Assembly: GCA_030562195.1 (NCBI GenBank)
Contig: JAUJPP010000005.1
Span: forward strand, 13,326,826-13,390,825
DNA length: 64,000 nucleotides
From: Nipponacmea schrenckii
Taxonomy: Eukaryota > Mollusca > Gastropoda > Lottiidae
Direction: 5' to 3'
Notes under the pieces: generated by a model
Databases searched by the model: none
What the model was told of the DNA's origin: nothing
The model's input: only the letters and a program-made list of their open reading frames with translations
Made by a program: the position numbers and the translations under genes
In this document: positions 36,901 to 51,863 of the stretch, one piece after another
How positions within the stretch are numbered: the stretch's first letter is position 1
How the letters are laid out: each line of letters starts with the position of its first letter

Positions 36901-39900
36901 ACATAATATCCTAGTGCTAAGATCATTATGAGAAAACTTGGCTAGCTTTCCTTCTTTCAATATTCTTGCATCACAAATTAGAACAAATTTCTATGGAGAC
37001 AGACTGTTGTTTTCTCATAAAATGATTAATTAACATGGTGCATAGCAACAGATCAAGTCATTTACATATCATTCTCTCAAACATTAATCACTGATTATAT
37101 AAAATTACTTAATAACATAAACTTACCTTCAAAATCTATAACATAAGAATTATCTATAGAATCAACTCCAGAATGATCCATGCTGTCTGACAGTGAAGAC
37201 TGATCTAATGTATTGGAACCAGTCTGCTGTAATACAACATGGCACATACAAATAAGGCTGAACTATCTACTGCTTGTCACCAAGGTTTAGTTTCAAATCA
37301 TATGAAATGGAGTTTTTCCGCCTCCAATTTGGATAATTTTCCCCTATAAACATTACAGATTAGCTTTGGGATATTTTCCCTCTATAAACATTACAGATTA
37401 TCTCTGGGATATTTTTCCACTGTAAACTACAGATTACCTTTTTGTACTTTAATCGGTCAAGATCTGACTCTAGGGCTAAACATCTGTGTACCAGGCTCCG
37501 TGAACTAGGAGCCTATCCTGTATTGGGCTTATATCCTACCTACCTGTCCAGAATTAGGTTGTATGGCTTTAGCTAATGTATCAAAAGCTCTAGCTACTGT
37601 GTCTGCTGTAGTTTCTGTTGATGTCTGCTCTGATGGTAGTACAGTGATACCACTTTCACCTAAATTATTTAGACTCAATACATTGGGGTCACCTTCCTTC
37701 TGTTCCATGGTGGCTAATGTTGTCACTACACTAGCTAAGGTACTCAGATCTAAAAATTACAATAACAGTTTTGTTATCACTGAATATTTAATGCATTGTC
37801 AACAAAACAAACAGATTGAAGTCTAAGTGGGAAGAGGTGTTGTTGGAACATTGTTATGGGGGGGGGGGGGTAACCAGAAGGGGTAATATTGGAACAGATT
37901 GGGGTGAAGCAGGAAGAGACGATATGAGTGCAGATATGGGAACAGATTTGGGGTGAAGCGAGGAAGGAGATGATAAGCGAGAGGAGATGATAAGCGAGAG
38001 GAGATGATAAGCGAGAGGAGATGATAAGCGAGAGGAGATGATAAGCGAGAGGAGATGATAAGCGAGAGGAGATGATAGGTGAGAGGAGATGATAAGCGAG
38101 AGGAGATGATAAGCGAGAGGAGATGATAAGTGGGGAGGAGATTTAAATGAGAGGAGATGATAGGTGAAGTAGACGATATGCGAGAGGAGATGATAAGCGA
38201 GAGGAGATGATAAATGAAAGAGATGATAGGCGAGAGGAGATGATAAGCGAGAGTTGATAACTGATTAGCGAGAAGAGATGATAAGCGAGAGGAGATGATA
38301 AGCGAGAGAGATGATAACAGAGGAGATGATAAGTGAAAGGAGATGATAAGCGAGTGGAGATGATAAGTGAGAAGAGATGATAAGCAAGAGGAGATGATAT
38401 GGGAACAGATTTGGGGTGAAGCGAGAGGAGATGATATGGGAATAGATTTGGGGTGAAGCGAGAGGAGATGATATGGGAATAGATTTGGGGTGAAGCGAGA
38501 GGAGATGATAAGTGAGAGGAGATGATAAGCGAGAGGAGATGATAAGTGAAAGGAGATGATAAGCGAGAGGATGATGATAAGGAGAGGCAACTATTGACTA
38601 TTATAAAATAAATGTACCTGTATTGGCTGTAGTATGAGATGAAGGTAGTAAGACCATGCCCTGATCAGTCTGTATAACTCTTTCTTGTAAAGTAGCTAAT
38701 AAACTACGGTTGGCCTTATCACCATCTTCTAACTATAAAACAAATCATAAACACACGAGTTTATAATAAATATTTATAACATATTGCAACTTAAAAATCT
38801 GAAGTTATGCTTGTATCATAGAGCATATCATGATATGTTGGTGTGAAGTTTGGTATTATTTCGAAGTTTTTTTATTGTCCATCAATCTAATAAAAAGGAA
38901 GATCACAATTCTGTTACTTTCATTTTATCATCTGAACTGTTATCTAACAAGTATTCCATCACCTAATGATAGTATTCTACATTGATCATCTATAGGAACT
39001 GTTCCTTAACAACAAAGGGATATTGAAACCCAAAAAAGAAAGCAAATCCCTTAATTTGTCCTTGAAATCAAAACAGAGTCCCTCAAAACATCAGTTGAAA
39101 CTGTTTTGTAACCTTATCTAGATCAAAATTTTGTTCACGTTGTTTGTAGCTTTAATTTTTTAATTAGCAATCAGTGAAGGTTTAAGAGAGCTCTTGAATG
39201 GTTCTCAAATATACATTGTGACCTAATTAACCAATCAGGTTTTTTGCCGTCTGCAATACTGTTATTTATGATGCGAACAAAATGTCTATTCAGTGTCTAT
39301 ACCCATTAAGCACATCAACAACCCTACAGTAAGACCGTAAATGACAAACAAAAGTTTGATTGAAATACAGAGCTTCATTGATAGGGAAAGAAGCTATCAT
39401 AACAATTTGACAAATCGCTTGATAAAATCTAGGAAGAATCACCTATAATGTTTACTATACTGATAAATATTAAAAATCGAGGTTACCTTTGGTGAAAAGG
39501 TTGGTATGGCTGCTGATGGACTGTTAAAATCTTTTCTGATGTAGATTCTTTGTGTAGATGTGGCAACATTCTGTTGTAGTTTTTCTTTTTCATTTTCTGT
39601 AGGTTTACGTTCTGACTGTACAGCTACGAGACCAGAAAACATGAAAATAGATACATTTGGATAACAAAGAACGTTTTCACAATGATTTGGGATTTAAGCA
39701 CAGTGATCAATCACTTCCATTTTAAACCACACCTAATGATTTGTTGGTTTGAGTCAGATTCAAAAGAATTTTTCTTGTCTTTGTATGAGAAACATGATCC
39801 TTATTCTTAGTTCTGTTTTTCTTGTTCTAATTAAAAAAAGGGGCTTATTCTTGCATGTTAAACTTTGAATAATTTTAATCCAGTTATACAATTAGTTAAT

Positions 39901-42900
39901 TCAAAATTTTAACTTGTTATCCAATCAAACTACTGTATTCTTTATAATCCAAATTTCATTTTTATTTTGGTAAATGTATAATTCCGAATATAGTGCGCAG
40001 GTTTTTACCCCAAAATGGTAAGTTTTGGAGAATTAGTTTCCAGCGTATAGTCTTTCTAGACTAACATGTATTATTGCTTCAGAGACGATCTGACGAAATA
40101 GAAATTCCTGGCATATCAAGTAAATGTTTCCTTGGTTTTTTAATTAAGAATTTAGATGGAATATATATATTTATGAACAGAATTAAGGTAAGATTTAACA
40201 AATAAGAGGGTTTAGAAGAGCTGAAACAGTGCGTGTCCATGAATATATGGCTAAAGGTGTAATTTAATACAGTATCTACTGAGACTTTTTCCAACTTTTG
40301 TGTAGCATGAAAGCTTTTTCTTTACAACCAAATCTACTTTGTATATTTATACTGTTGTCACTTCAAGCCTTACAGTAAGAGGGATTGTAGATAGTTTTTT
40401 TTTAAATTTTGTATGTGCATCGTTTACACTGATAGGATTATTTTGCACTATTTCAGTTTCCACACAGACGTTTGTGGTTCTTGCAATTCAACTCAAAAGT
40501 TTTATTATGCAACCGGCCTTGTGTTATATAATCAAATATTGGAATTACAGGAACCACAGCTGACATCTTACTGAAAATTGAAATGGTGCAAATAAATGCT
40601 ATCAGATTCACCAAAAAACATAAAAAGTTGAAAAAACCTTTCTACAATCCCATTAAACTTTATATTATTTAATTTCAAACAGAAATTCAGAAAGCTGAAA
40701 CTGAGACCTTCTTTTAACAAAAATTTAATCCAAAAGGCAGTATTACAACCTTCCCTTTCAACTTAGTAAATGGGTTGAGCACTACTAAGAACACATACTA
40801 GATAAACAATGTTATGTATGCATGCAATAAGTACCCACTGGAATCTAACAGACTGATTGTTTAAATATTGAAAAAAAAAACGAGTTAAAATTAAACCAAG
40901 AAATACTGTAGGAAGAAAGGAAAGATGAGTGTTGAAAATAAAACAAGGTGCTTGTATAACCAGGAGAGAAAAAGATCATTGTTTAAAACTTACTAGATGA
41001 CTTACATTCAGATCTCATTCCAACCGCTAAACATTTCTGCAGACGACAATACTGACATCGATTCCGATGTAATTTATTCACTGGACAATCTTTATTGCCT
41101 CGACATGCGTATCCCAATTGTTTACGGACACTCCTCTTAAAGAACCCTTTACAACCTTCACAGCTTATAGCTCCATAGTGTCTACCTGAAATTTAAATTC
41201 CAATCTATAATAATATATAATAAAACATACATCATATATTTGAAGACCCTAATTTGGCAAGACCAAAAAACTACACATGTACAGAACGAAAATTAGTTAA
41301 GAAATTTGTAATAATATTACTTGATAGTGTTTTGGACTAATTATATCATCTGTGGTCTGAATTAATATATATATTGAGTAATGTCCCACCCCGACATACG
41401 CCATGTTATCTCGTGCAACTGCACGTGTATGCCATTCTAACCTTTGTATTTGAAGATGTTGTATCTATGTTGCTGTTCTGATTAAACCTAAACTTCTTTA
41501 TGACTTGTCAATTATACAATCATAACAAAATTCATGGCAAGTTTGACCCCAAATTGATAAGGATAACTGAACCAAAACAACCCACCCTTGCCATTAACTG
41601 ATTTTATATTATATTGTATACAAACCTGAAGCTGAATCTCCACAAACTGAACAAGGGTCAAATTTTTGAGTTGATATTTTAACAGACATTTTGTCCCGAA
41701 CATTTGCCTGTTCTTCACGCAATCTTTCTAATCTTTGAGCATGCTGTAGTTCCTGAAACATATAGATAGCCCGCAATCTAATGATCAAATCGGTAATTTT
41801 CAATTGGTTCCAGAAACATAAGAATTGATCTAGAGAAAAGCTCTCCAAAGGATAAAATAATTTAAATAAGTCACACAACTGTTGATAACATTACATCTTT
41901 TAAATATCCAAAAGTTTTAATTGGAAAAATTTTGTTAAGATACAAAAATATAAAATCTTCAAGATTCATGTTTGCCTGGAACTGTTTTCCCTGATTTTGA
42001 TTGATAAGAAATACCTTTAATTTTGAAGCCCAATCAATGGAGGTGAGTGAACCAGCAGGTACCTGAACAACTTGAGTAGGTAGAGCTCCTTCTTTTAACT
42101 TGACAGCTAAATCTGCTGGATTCATAGCCGATACTACCACAGATTGGTTGTGTCCAGAAATCTGCAAAAACATATCAAGTCAAATATTAAAGTCAAAACA
42201 TGAAGGTCTACCCCATCTAATTAGAAATAGATTACAAACTTATTTGATTACGGGTATTTTATTTTTTGGTTTTGCAATCTATAAAGAATTTTAACCATGG
42301 TATTTACTATTGATGTTCATTGCAACGAATCACAGCGTCTTATGCAGAATTGGTGTCTAAATATTGACTATGAATTGTGGGATAACAAGATCCAAATCAG
42401 GGAGATGAAGCTTTCAAAATTATCATGACTTCTGCTGTTATTCACTAAACCTAAATTATCATGACTTCTACTGTTATTCACTAAACCTAAATTATCATGA
42501 CTTCTGCTGTTATTCACTAAACCTATGTACAATATGTCTCAACTTTTTATAGCAGACGCCTAGACTTGTTTACTTTGAAGAAATTAAGTAATTACAGAAA
42601 GAAAACCTAAACATCATATTAAGCCTCCAGCAACAATTGCTTTCTTTTTCTGATCAGCTTGGTTCCAGTTAAGAAATCATATCCAAATGGCCGTCATTAT
42701 TACCTGTGGTATAGAAACAGGAATTGTTAGGTTGCCTTGTTGTAATGTTAAAGTTGGTATTGTGACAGAGCTGGTACCACCTAGGTTAGAATTCACTATG
42801 TGTATGACATTTTCAGGATTCACTCCACCCACACTAGTACCGTCCATAGTTAATATAGTACCAGTGTGAGGGTCATTACCATCACCACTAGAACCATGGT

Positions 42901-42922
42901 GAACTTCCTCTAGGGAAGCCAT
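33963..42922 (-). CDS. NR2C: NR2C-type nuclear receptor (TR2/TR4 orphan receptor), 12 coding exons
   Basis: Minus-strand exons: 42922-42704, 42161-42015, 41752-41626, 41185-41006, 39623-39487, 38732-38618, 37749-37544, 37226-37127, 36673-36517, 35450-35311, 34821-34684, 34414-33963. They sum to 2118 nt in frame: 705 residues, longer than the roughly 600 of vertebrate TR2/TR4. Order: Q/T-rich N-terminus (about 1-150), two-zinc-finger DNA-binding domain (about 155-230) starting [15 protein letters not shown], with P-box CEGCKG and ending [18 protein letters not shown]; a long hinge with VQSERKP; ligand-binding domain from about 420 ([59 protein letters not shown]); then a Ser/Thr-rich tail of about 58 residues. 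It is a nuclear transcription factor binding direct-repeat AGGTCA sites. The acceptor at 42940 implies a non-coding first exon. Confidence 0.93.
35985..36516 (-). repeat. NR2C: 26-bp minisatellite containing the donor of the NR2C exon ending at 36517
   Basis: On the minus strand the real junction is ATGATCAA|GTAAGTAATGATATGAATTTTC. The following units (about 20) read GTAAATAATTATATATGAAA-TTTCAT, which is the same start of intron with small changes; some units even repeat the CAA|GTAAAT form. The array therefore begins exactly at the 5' splice site and extends about 530 bp into the intron. Confidence 0.75.
37960..38590. repeat. NR2C: 18-bp minisatellite (gagatgataagcgagagg)
   Basis: More than 30 units in the NR2C intron between the exons 38732-38618 and 37749-37544, with interspersed longer units containing ggaacagatttggggtgaag. 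It starts about 30 bp after the donor and does not include it. A long but repetitive minus-strand open frame is a by-product. Confidence 0.85.
42417..42524. repeat. NR2C: Three tandem copies of a 36-bp unit
   Basis: The unit begins aaattatcatgacttctgct and ends gttattcactaaacct. In NR2C intron 1. The three copies differ at one position. Confidence 0.9.
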
Positions 42923-42940
42923 TAGTGGTTTTCTTCTTTA
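42923..42940 (-). other. NR2C: 5' UTR part of the NR2C start exon
   Basis: The acceptor tttttttttcag|TAAAGAAG at 42940 lies 18 bases before the ATG, so the leader is spliced. Confidence 0.6.
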
Positions 42941-44646
42941 CTGAAAAAAAAAACAATGTTGTGAATCACTTCCACTTTTCTTTCTTATATGTTAAACAAA
43001 GTTAATATCTACTGATTCACCAATATATATATACCCAGTAGATCTATCATGTTCTACAATAATAATATACTCTTTATTTCACATGGGTCAGAATTCAACT
43101 AACAATCTCGCTGATAATTTTACTATTTACTACATTGTCCAAAGTAAAAAGGTTGTTAATATTATAGAAAGGTTAATATAAAGATATCAATTTCAGGTCT
43201 GATTATAGTGTAATATCCATTGCATTACTGTCGCTGGAAATTTTAAATTTTCAGCATTCAATTAGTTATGGAAAGCAAAATTGTTTGTAGTTTCTCTACC
43301 AATCTTTCCAATCTAACCTTACAATGACCTTTAACCTTCCCAACTCTTGAACTTTGAACCTGATATATCAACAAATATAACAGTAGCCTACTATGATCAT
43401 AATATTATGTTGTTAAGAACATGCATAGGGTCTATTTGCAGTTTGAACCAAAATGTTTCCAGAGTTAATAGAACAATGCATTTCTGGTTGAGCTAGCTAC
43501 TATGAAATACTGCCCTAAGAATTAAATTTGGTGATATCTCTATTTCTGCTTGTAGCTGTCTCGTTTGGATTGTCAGAATTTCTAAAAGTGCTGAAAGACT
43601 CCAGGACTATCCTCTACACTTGACTCTGAATAATTTATAACTGCAAATATTGTCAATTGTTATTAGATTAACATTATTTAATTGTATGCCATTATTCAAA
43701 AGTAGAACTTAGTTTATGACACTTGACAGTATAACTATTAAAAATCACACCAAAAATCAAATTAACTACTTGTTCTTAAGTTATGTAGGCTTATAAATTA
43801 GGCACAGAAGCCTATATATAATATATAATATTCCGTGCGTTTTTAGTTGTTTTTTAGGCTCAAAAGAATATGAAAGCCAAAGCCATCAAGAAATTGTCCC
43901 ATCAGGATATGCAATATGAAATAGAAGGTGAGTGCCTGTGTCTATGATCTGAGAAAATATTCGACAGAAATTGTCTGAGATAATGTGCTATCATTTACTA
44001 TGCCTGGCAGTAAGATTCATTTCATGTCTAGTAAACTGACATTGCCTTGAGCTTTTTTACTCATTTACATAATTTATGCACGTGACCTACTTTTCCAGCA
44101 GAGGGAAAGGACAAAGGTCGTGAAAAATCAATACTTTCGAATCAAATCCCTTATCTCATACACAAATTTAATGTTCCATATTGGAAAAATACTAAAAAAT
44201 ATAGCCCATTTTACAATTTACGTGTTGATAACACAATTGACAATGAACAATTTATCAATTTCCTGATCCAAGCGAATGACCGCGGAGAGGGCAAATTCGC
44301 TAAAGGTCATGCACCCAGCCCATGCGGGTTACCAAACGAGGGTTATGTTTACAATTAAACTATATCTCTACTATTGACAGGCGTCATATAAATCTTTAAT
44401 TCTAGCTTCAAACAAGTCGGGGATACAATTTAACACATGATTTCGTGTAGACGATCAGCTCCAACTTCTTTTCCTGTCACTGTGAGTTGTTGATGTTCAT
44501 TGTAGACAGCGTAGACGTAGATTCGATGCGAGACAGAGCTGGTGGCATATATTTCTCACTCGGTATGAGCTTTAAATGACTTAAAAAGCCAATACAACTG
44601 AAACATGTGATTTGACACAATATAGATATTAAATATTGCAACTTAC
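42941..44646. other. NR2C: Probable NR2C 5' UTR intron
   Basis: Mostly featureless sequence between the NR2C start exon and a candidate leader exon. It contains one exon-like segment on the plus strand (43858-43927, separate entry) and a run-of-the-mill AT-rich background. Confidence 0.35.
43858..43927 (+). other. Orphan exon-like segment
   Basis: A 70-nt stretch is flanked by a strong acceptor (tttttagttgttttttag) and donor (GAAG|gtgagtg) and is open in one frame (AQKNMKAKAIKKLSHQDMQY...). No neighbouring plus-strand exon could be joined to it, and I do not recognise the peptide. Confidence 0.25.
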
Positions 44647-44760
44647 CGACGTGTTATTTTAATAATATTCGCCTAAAAATGCGCCAAAAGGTATAGTTTT
44701 CTTGTAGACAGAATATAAAGGTCAGAGGTTGTGACCTATCCTGAGGATCTCAACAATTGC
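44647..44760 (-). promoter_or_regulatory. NR2C: Candidate first (non-coding) exon and promoter of NR2C
   Basis: On the minus strand acacgtcg|gtaagttg is a strong donor at 44647. The sequence around and above it is less AT-rich with several CG dinucleotides, as expected near a promoter. The 5' limit is a guess. Confidence 0.4.
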
Positions 44761-45385
44761 TGTAATTTGATTGGTTCAAAATTACATCATTATGCATAAA
44801 TCTCGTTATTTCACGCGAGATAATAATTAATTGGACAAAAAGTCATTTCGTACCACACAATATCGCATACTATGGTCACTTCGTAACACGTTTGATGTAT
44901 CTTTGGAAAAATGGAAAGTTTTTTTAATCCACGCCCAATATTATCTTTTGGTCCCGATAATTTTAACGTAAACAAACACTCAAAATAAATGAAAGACGAA
45001 CGATGTGGGAATGAGGGACCGTTGCAAACCGACGTACGTTTCTTCTGGTCATGCATTACTGCACATATTATATAATGAAAGATGTAATTAAAAGCTGCAA
45101 TGTAAAGTTCTACAATAACACGGCGACGAGGATCTATATTTGACAGCGTGTGCAGGTAATCTCAAAAATACCTTGTGTAATCTGCATTGTAGGCATAGGA
45201 AATTTGAAGTTACCTCCCTTCATTCAGTTTCAACTCTGCTTGGCAATGTACGTAATTAACACTTTTATTACACTTTTACGTGTAAAAACATGAAGTAAGG
45301 CTTACTTCATTTTTCTTAGTGTTGAACTATGTATGATAATGTGGACTATTTTCTGCAATTCGACCAAATAAAATTCGCAAACATT

Positions 45386-45736
45386 TTAAAGGGATAATAG
45401 GTCTTGACATGAACATACAATTTTAGTTCTCTAGAATGCTCAATATGAGTATATATTTATCAGTGAACTTACCTGGTGTCATAAAGTAACAGAATCTCTT
45501 AAAATCTTGAAAACTCGCTAAACTAAGTCATTTTTGAAAAACGCTGAATCAATTTATTAAGCGTTTTTCAATAATCAATTGCATCTTTGTGGATAATTAC
45601 TTAGAATTTTTGATATTTTTTTATTTATTTTTTTATGTTATTTATGGCAGCAGGTATATTTACTGATGAATAGAGCTCTTGCTGACCAAATTTGAAATTT
45701 TCAAATTATATGTTTATTCTAAGACCTATTATCCCT
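45386..45736. mobile_element. MITE family 1, copy D
   Basis: Ends ttaaagggataataggtctt and ttctaagacctattatccct; about 350 bp, the longest copy with most of the inner sequence. It lies about 350 bp upstream of the beta-tubulin start. Confidence 0.85.
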
Positions 45737-45950
45737 GACAATGTATCTTTAATACAAAATACTATTGTATTAATTTGATTGGTATACGAGCTTATGGGTG
45801 ATTGAGACTAACATTCAACGAAAGACACTGACACAGTATAAGAGATCAACAAATTACATAATCCGCCTAATCTCATTAGTTAATCCGTAATACCTTAGTG
45901 ATTTGGTGGAAACAGACTGTTTCCATGGTATATTACATCATATAAAATAA

Positions 45951-45957
45951 CCAGAAA
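45951..45957 (+). promoter_or_regulatory. Candidate TATA box of beta-tubulin
   Basis: The sequence catcatataaaataacc lies 141 bp before the tubulin ATG, leaving room for a start site near 45980 and a leader of about 110 nt. It is the best TATA match upstream of this gene. Confidence 0.5.
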
Positions 45958-46091
45958 ACTTCAGTATTTATTCAAACCCCACAGTCCTTCCTACAAACAT
46001 ACAGACTTACCTTTCTACAGACCTTCTACAAGACACCTACTCGAATCAAGGAAGTATCTAGGATCAAAGCAAACTACCAACTAAATTCAAA

Positions 46092-48076
<1,985 letters not shown>

Positions 48077-48149
48077 AATATTATCATTCAATTGATTAAA
48101 ATTATTTTTGACTTTTTAAAAAGCGAAATTCATTTTGGAATATTTTTGA

Positions 48150-48155
48150 AATAAA
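48150..48155 (+). terminator. Polyadenylation signal of beta-tubulin
   Basis: AATAAA 74 bp after the stop codon, within ttttgaaataaaacaac. Confidence 0.65.
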
Positions 48156-48659
48156 ACAACTGCGATTACAATATCTAGAATGCACAAAAATGCATACATT
48201 TTTTCGTATAATTTTTTTGAAAAGTGCGGGTTTAAATTCTCACCACAAACAAGGCCAGATTATTAAGAGTAGAGTACTTGTATTTCCACCCGGGTGAAAA
48301 TTTATTTTAAATTATATAAATCGTAAATAATACCCTAACCCTTTTTCAATAAAATCATTGTTTTTTACTATAATTGGAAAAAATAATAATAAAATATTAA
48401 AATTTTTTTAATTCAAAATTCTGGAATTCTTACCTGGGTGAAAATTAAAGTTTATTGAATTATCACTGCTAAACTAGTGCTCTATACATCAATTGTTGGG
48501 CGATATAGGAATTCTGTTTAAATATTTCTAATGAAATTTTTATAATGATAATCATATTTTACAGACAAAAATGTCAATGTATATGTAACAAGCATAATAG
48601 TCCAAAGATTCCTAGACCGAGATGATTGATGACCGTTAATGAGTTTACGATTCTAAGCC
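48156..48659. other. No gene recognised
   Basis: AT-rich sequence between the tubulin 3' UTR and a TIR element. Nothing else is visible. Confidence 0.4.
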
Positions 48660-49074
48660 TTTACCAGACATGCGGAATCATTTCTGCTTCTCTGGGCATG
48701 ACACCAGTTATGTCCGTTCCTGCTCGATCGCAGAGCATCCGAAACCATCATTATGCCATGCTTACTTTAAGAAAAGGCATCATACGAGACGAAGGCGAAG
48801 ATAGGAGTCCATCCCTGACGAGTTCAACTAAACCTTGAACCATTCTGGACTGACTTTCCCCTCAGCATGTTGGTCGTCAGTGAACTTCCTAAAATAAAGG
48901 AAAACCCTGGGGAACCCTTCTATTTGGTACGCATATACATGGCTACATCGCTACAATTAGTGATCGATTGGACTTTCCGCTTACCATAATCAACAAACTG
49001 CGTGCTGAAAAACGGTTATTAGAAATGTCTTGGAGCTATAAGATGTCTTTTCCGCGTTCCGCATGTCTGGTAAA
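48660..49074. mobile_element. Non-autonomous TIR element, about 415 bp
   Basis: The ends are an exact 18-bp inverted repeat: tttaccagacatgcggaa at 48660-48677 and ttccgcatgtctggtaaa at 49057-49074. The interior has no transposase and is more GC-rich than the surroundings. Confidence 0.7.
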
Positions 49075-49150
49075 TGCAGCTTAAAAATGAAGGTTATAGT
49101 CAGGCAGAGGCTGATAAGAGTAAAAAATTAAATTGTTCACTCATCACTCA

Positions 49151-50083
49151 TCACAGACCAATTTTCTTCCACGCCTGCCAAGTATGTCTATACTTAAACA
49201 TTGGAGTATGTGTTCTAGTTAACAATTGCATAATTTGACAGTATCGACATTCTTCTTGTTTTATTTGTGGTAGATGCATGTGGAATTGAAACTGAATATG
49301 ATTAAAATATCGAATATATCCAGTTACAATCAGTTCTTCTAGCAACTCAAACTCACACCCTTCACAGTTAATATGTAACAAATCAACGTTTTTCTTCGCT
49401 ACACCCACTTCGTCAAAAAAAGCAATTGATTTCCGTATTTTGATGTTAGTTGTTCCATTGCCTTCTAGTACATTTATCTTTTCTCGAAAGAGTGAAGTAG
49501 CATCAGTCTGTATAGGTATTGTTATCACCTTTTCATCACGTCCCAGTCCAAACGTATAAATAGTAAACCGTGGTTCTTGTTTATACTTCTCGATTAGTTG
49601 ATTATAGAACATGGGTACTGGCTCTAGCATGATGTAATTTGGTCGAATTCCATGAGCAGTAAATTCATCAGCATCCATTCCCGTATACCCACCAACTTCT
49701 ATCAATAAACTGTCATTACGGGTTAAATAAGGCTTGTGAATCATCACTCTTTGAAACTCCATTTTCTCTAAATCTATTTCTGATTCCTCTAAATCGGAGT
49801 ATCTTTTAGTACATGCAATGATGGCAGCGTAATCATTTTCGAGCAACTGTACGCCAATAGGGCATGGAGCAGAAGGAAACTTTTGCTGTACTGTTAAAGT
49901 CTTATTTATATTCCTTAACAACAAATTGCGAACAGATTTTGGGGTGTGTTTCGGTTTTGTTTTGGGCAGATTCTTTTCAGGAGATAGAAATAGAAAACCA
50001 CCACATAAAGCAAGAACTATACACAATGTCAATTTAGCTAATTTAGTTGATATTGTTTGTCGTATTAACGTTACAACTGCCAT
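49151..50083 (-). CDS. FkbM-type (Methyltransf_21) membrane-anchored methyltransferase-like protein, copy 2
   Basis: 310 residues, one coding exon, on the minus strand; paralogue of the gene at 27275-28195 and facing the opposite way. It has the same layout: N-terminal anchor (LTLCIVLALCGGFLFLS), LLIEVGGYTGMDADEF, NYIMLEPVPMFYNQL and LLHINCEGCEFELLEEL. A splice acceptor lies about 35 bases before the ATG, so this is a duplicated gene with its 5' UTR intron rather than a retrocopy. Relative to copy 1, the region between the anchor and the methyltransferase core differs at many residues and carries small insertions, whereas the last 97 residues differ only at Asp/Gly before the final Leu. Its substrate is unknown. 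Confidence 0.8.
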   Translation of the reverse strand: MAVVTLIRQTISTKLAKLTLCIVLALCGGFLFLSPEKNLPKTKPKHTPKSVRNLLLRNINKTLTVQQKFPSAPCPIGVQLLENDYAAIIACTKRYSDLEESEIDLEKMEFQRVMIHKPYLTRNDSLLIEVGGYTGMDADEFTAHGIRPNYIMLEPVPMFYNQLIEKYKQEPRFTIYTFGLGRDEKVITIPIQTDATSLFREKINVLEGNGTTNIKIRKSIAFFDEVGVAKKNVDLLHINCEGCEFELLEELIVTGYIRYFNHIQFQFHMHLPQIKQEECRYCQIMQLLTRTHTPMFKYRHTWQAWKKIGL

Positions 50084-50663
50084 TATTGCTTCACTTTTCT
50101 AAATTTTGTCATCTAAAATCTGAAAAATAAAATAGCACACATTAAGAGAGAAAATAAACGAATGTTTTACGTGATGAAAATGACGTTGGAAAACCGGAAG
50201 TTGTTTGTAATCCTTTGGAAACATCAGATCACAATCGCAGTATCAAAACACTGTAAATTATACATGAAAATATCTCTATGATGTGGTACGCTTATTTGAT
50301 TTGAAATTTCTGCTGCTAAAACAGATCACAGAAGAAAACAAATTGGCATTGTCAAAACCTTTCTATCACTTCCGGTTTTAATGGAATAATGGTGGAAGGG
50401 AAACCCAAATACAATGTTATATAGCAAGCACGAAATTGTTAAAAAATATCCTATTAATGTCCATGTATCTACGTGTTCATATTTAAGCTGAATACGTAAA
50501 CAACAAACTGACTACAATTACTTTTCGTTTAAATCCATAGTCGTTTTTCATTTAACTCCAAACAACTACACTACCGAACGGTAAAAGTTAACATAATGTT
50601 TTCATAATCTTTTAAAATGAAATTAACGGTGAGATTATATTTAATTAAATCTTTCAGATATAG

Positions 50664-50733
50664 GGTGGCTCACATACGACATAATTCACATATTTTGAAG
50701 AATTAAAAAAAAATATGTCGTATGTGAGTCACC
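50664..50733. repeat. Short inverted repeat (hairpin)
   Basis: Arms gtggctcacatacgacata and tatgtcgtatgtgagtcac, one mismatch, around an AT-rich loop of about 30 bp. It lies just outside MITE copy E. Confidence 0.75.
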
Positions 50734-50755
50734 GTACGAAATGTCCAGAGACACA

Positions 50756-51109
50756 TTTAAAGTGATACTGCGTCTTAGGATGAACATAAAATTTTGGTTC
50801 TCAAGAATGGTTAATATGATTATATATTCATCATTGAACTTACCTGGTGTCATAAAGTAACAGAATCCCTTAAAAGCTGGAAAACTCAAAAAACTTAGTC
50901 ATTTTTGAAAAGCCCTTAATCAATTTATTAAGCGTTTTTTTTTCAATAATCAAAGGCATCTTTATGAATAATTACTTTTTTTTAGATATTTATTTATTGT
51001 CTTATGTCATTTATGGCAGCAGGTATATTTACTGATGAATAGAGCTCTTATTGGCCCATTTTTAATTTTTCAAATTTTATGTTCATTCTAAGACCTTTTA
51101 TCCCTTTAA
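50756..51109. mobile_element. MITE family 1, copy E
   Basis: Left end tttaaagtgatactgcgtct, right end ttctaagaccttttatccct; inner sequence matches copies C and D (gcagcaggtatatttactga). Confidence 0.8.
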
Positions 51110-51863
51110 CAAGATTTTGGTAAATTTGACTCCCAAAAATAAAACAATAAAAAGGCAGCCCAACTTACCACTTTAAAAGCGTCCCAGGGGCGTTAAATTC
51201 GTGGTAATTGATAATGATGACGCAAAAGCAAATGTACGGCCCGATATATACATTAGTTAAACTAAAGTGTAAAAAAAACAATAAATACCTACCCACTCTG
51301 TTTATTTAAGATATTTCTTTTTCTGTCAAAATTTCTAACATATGGTCTGAAAGATGAATATTCCTTAAAGTTTACGATAAACAAAAAAGCATTTAATATA
51401 GTTGTACACACTAGAGCAGAACGTCCAGAAGTAGAAGCGAGGGAGCGCTGAAAACCTACGTCGAACACCAACGTGCACAGCTTGCAAAATTCTTGAATAA
51501 CATGTCTCTGCGTGAGTCCAAAGCAAACGTCGTCCAAAAATTACTAAGCTAGATGTACCTTTAATATTTTTATATATCCAAATGGCTGTAGCCTGATTCT
51601 TCAATAAACCAATAAGTACTACTAACGACCCGTACCGCATAAAGAACCCAAAGACCAAAAAGCATTTTGACGAAACATATATTGTATCAGCTAATAAAAT
51701 TTTTCAAATACACGAATTTAATTCAATAAGTAAACAGATAGAAATATTCAAACAGAACCCACAGCATGTTGCCACTAAGACCGCTGCTGACAGCCTACTA
51801 CATTTAAATATCACAATATTGATTATTGATGATCTGAGTAATACGGTAATTTGAAAATTACAT
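51110..51863. other. No gene recognised
   Basis: Intergenic sequence between MITE copy E and the LINE. The overlapping minus-strand frames at 51289-51658 show no family features. Confidence 0.4.

Noticed and set aside
37823..38590. 255-residue minus-strand open frame rich in Leu, Ser and Ile
   Set aside because: It is the translation of the 18-bp minisatellite; the periodic text has no start context and lies in an NR2C intron.
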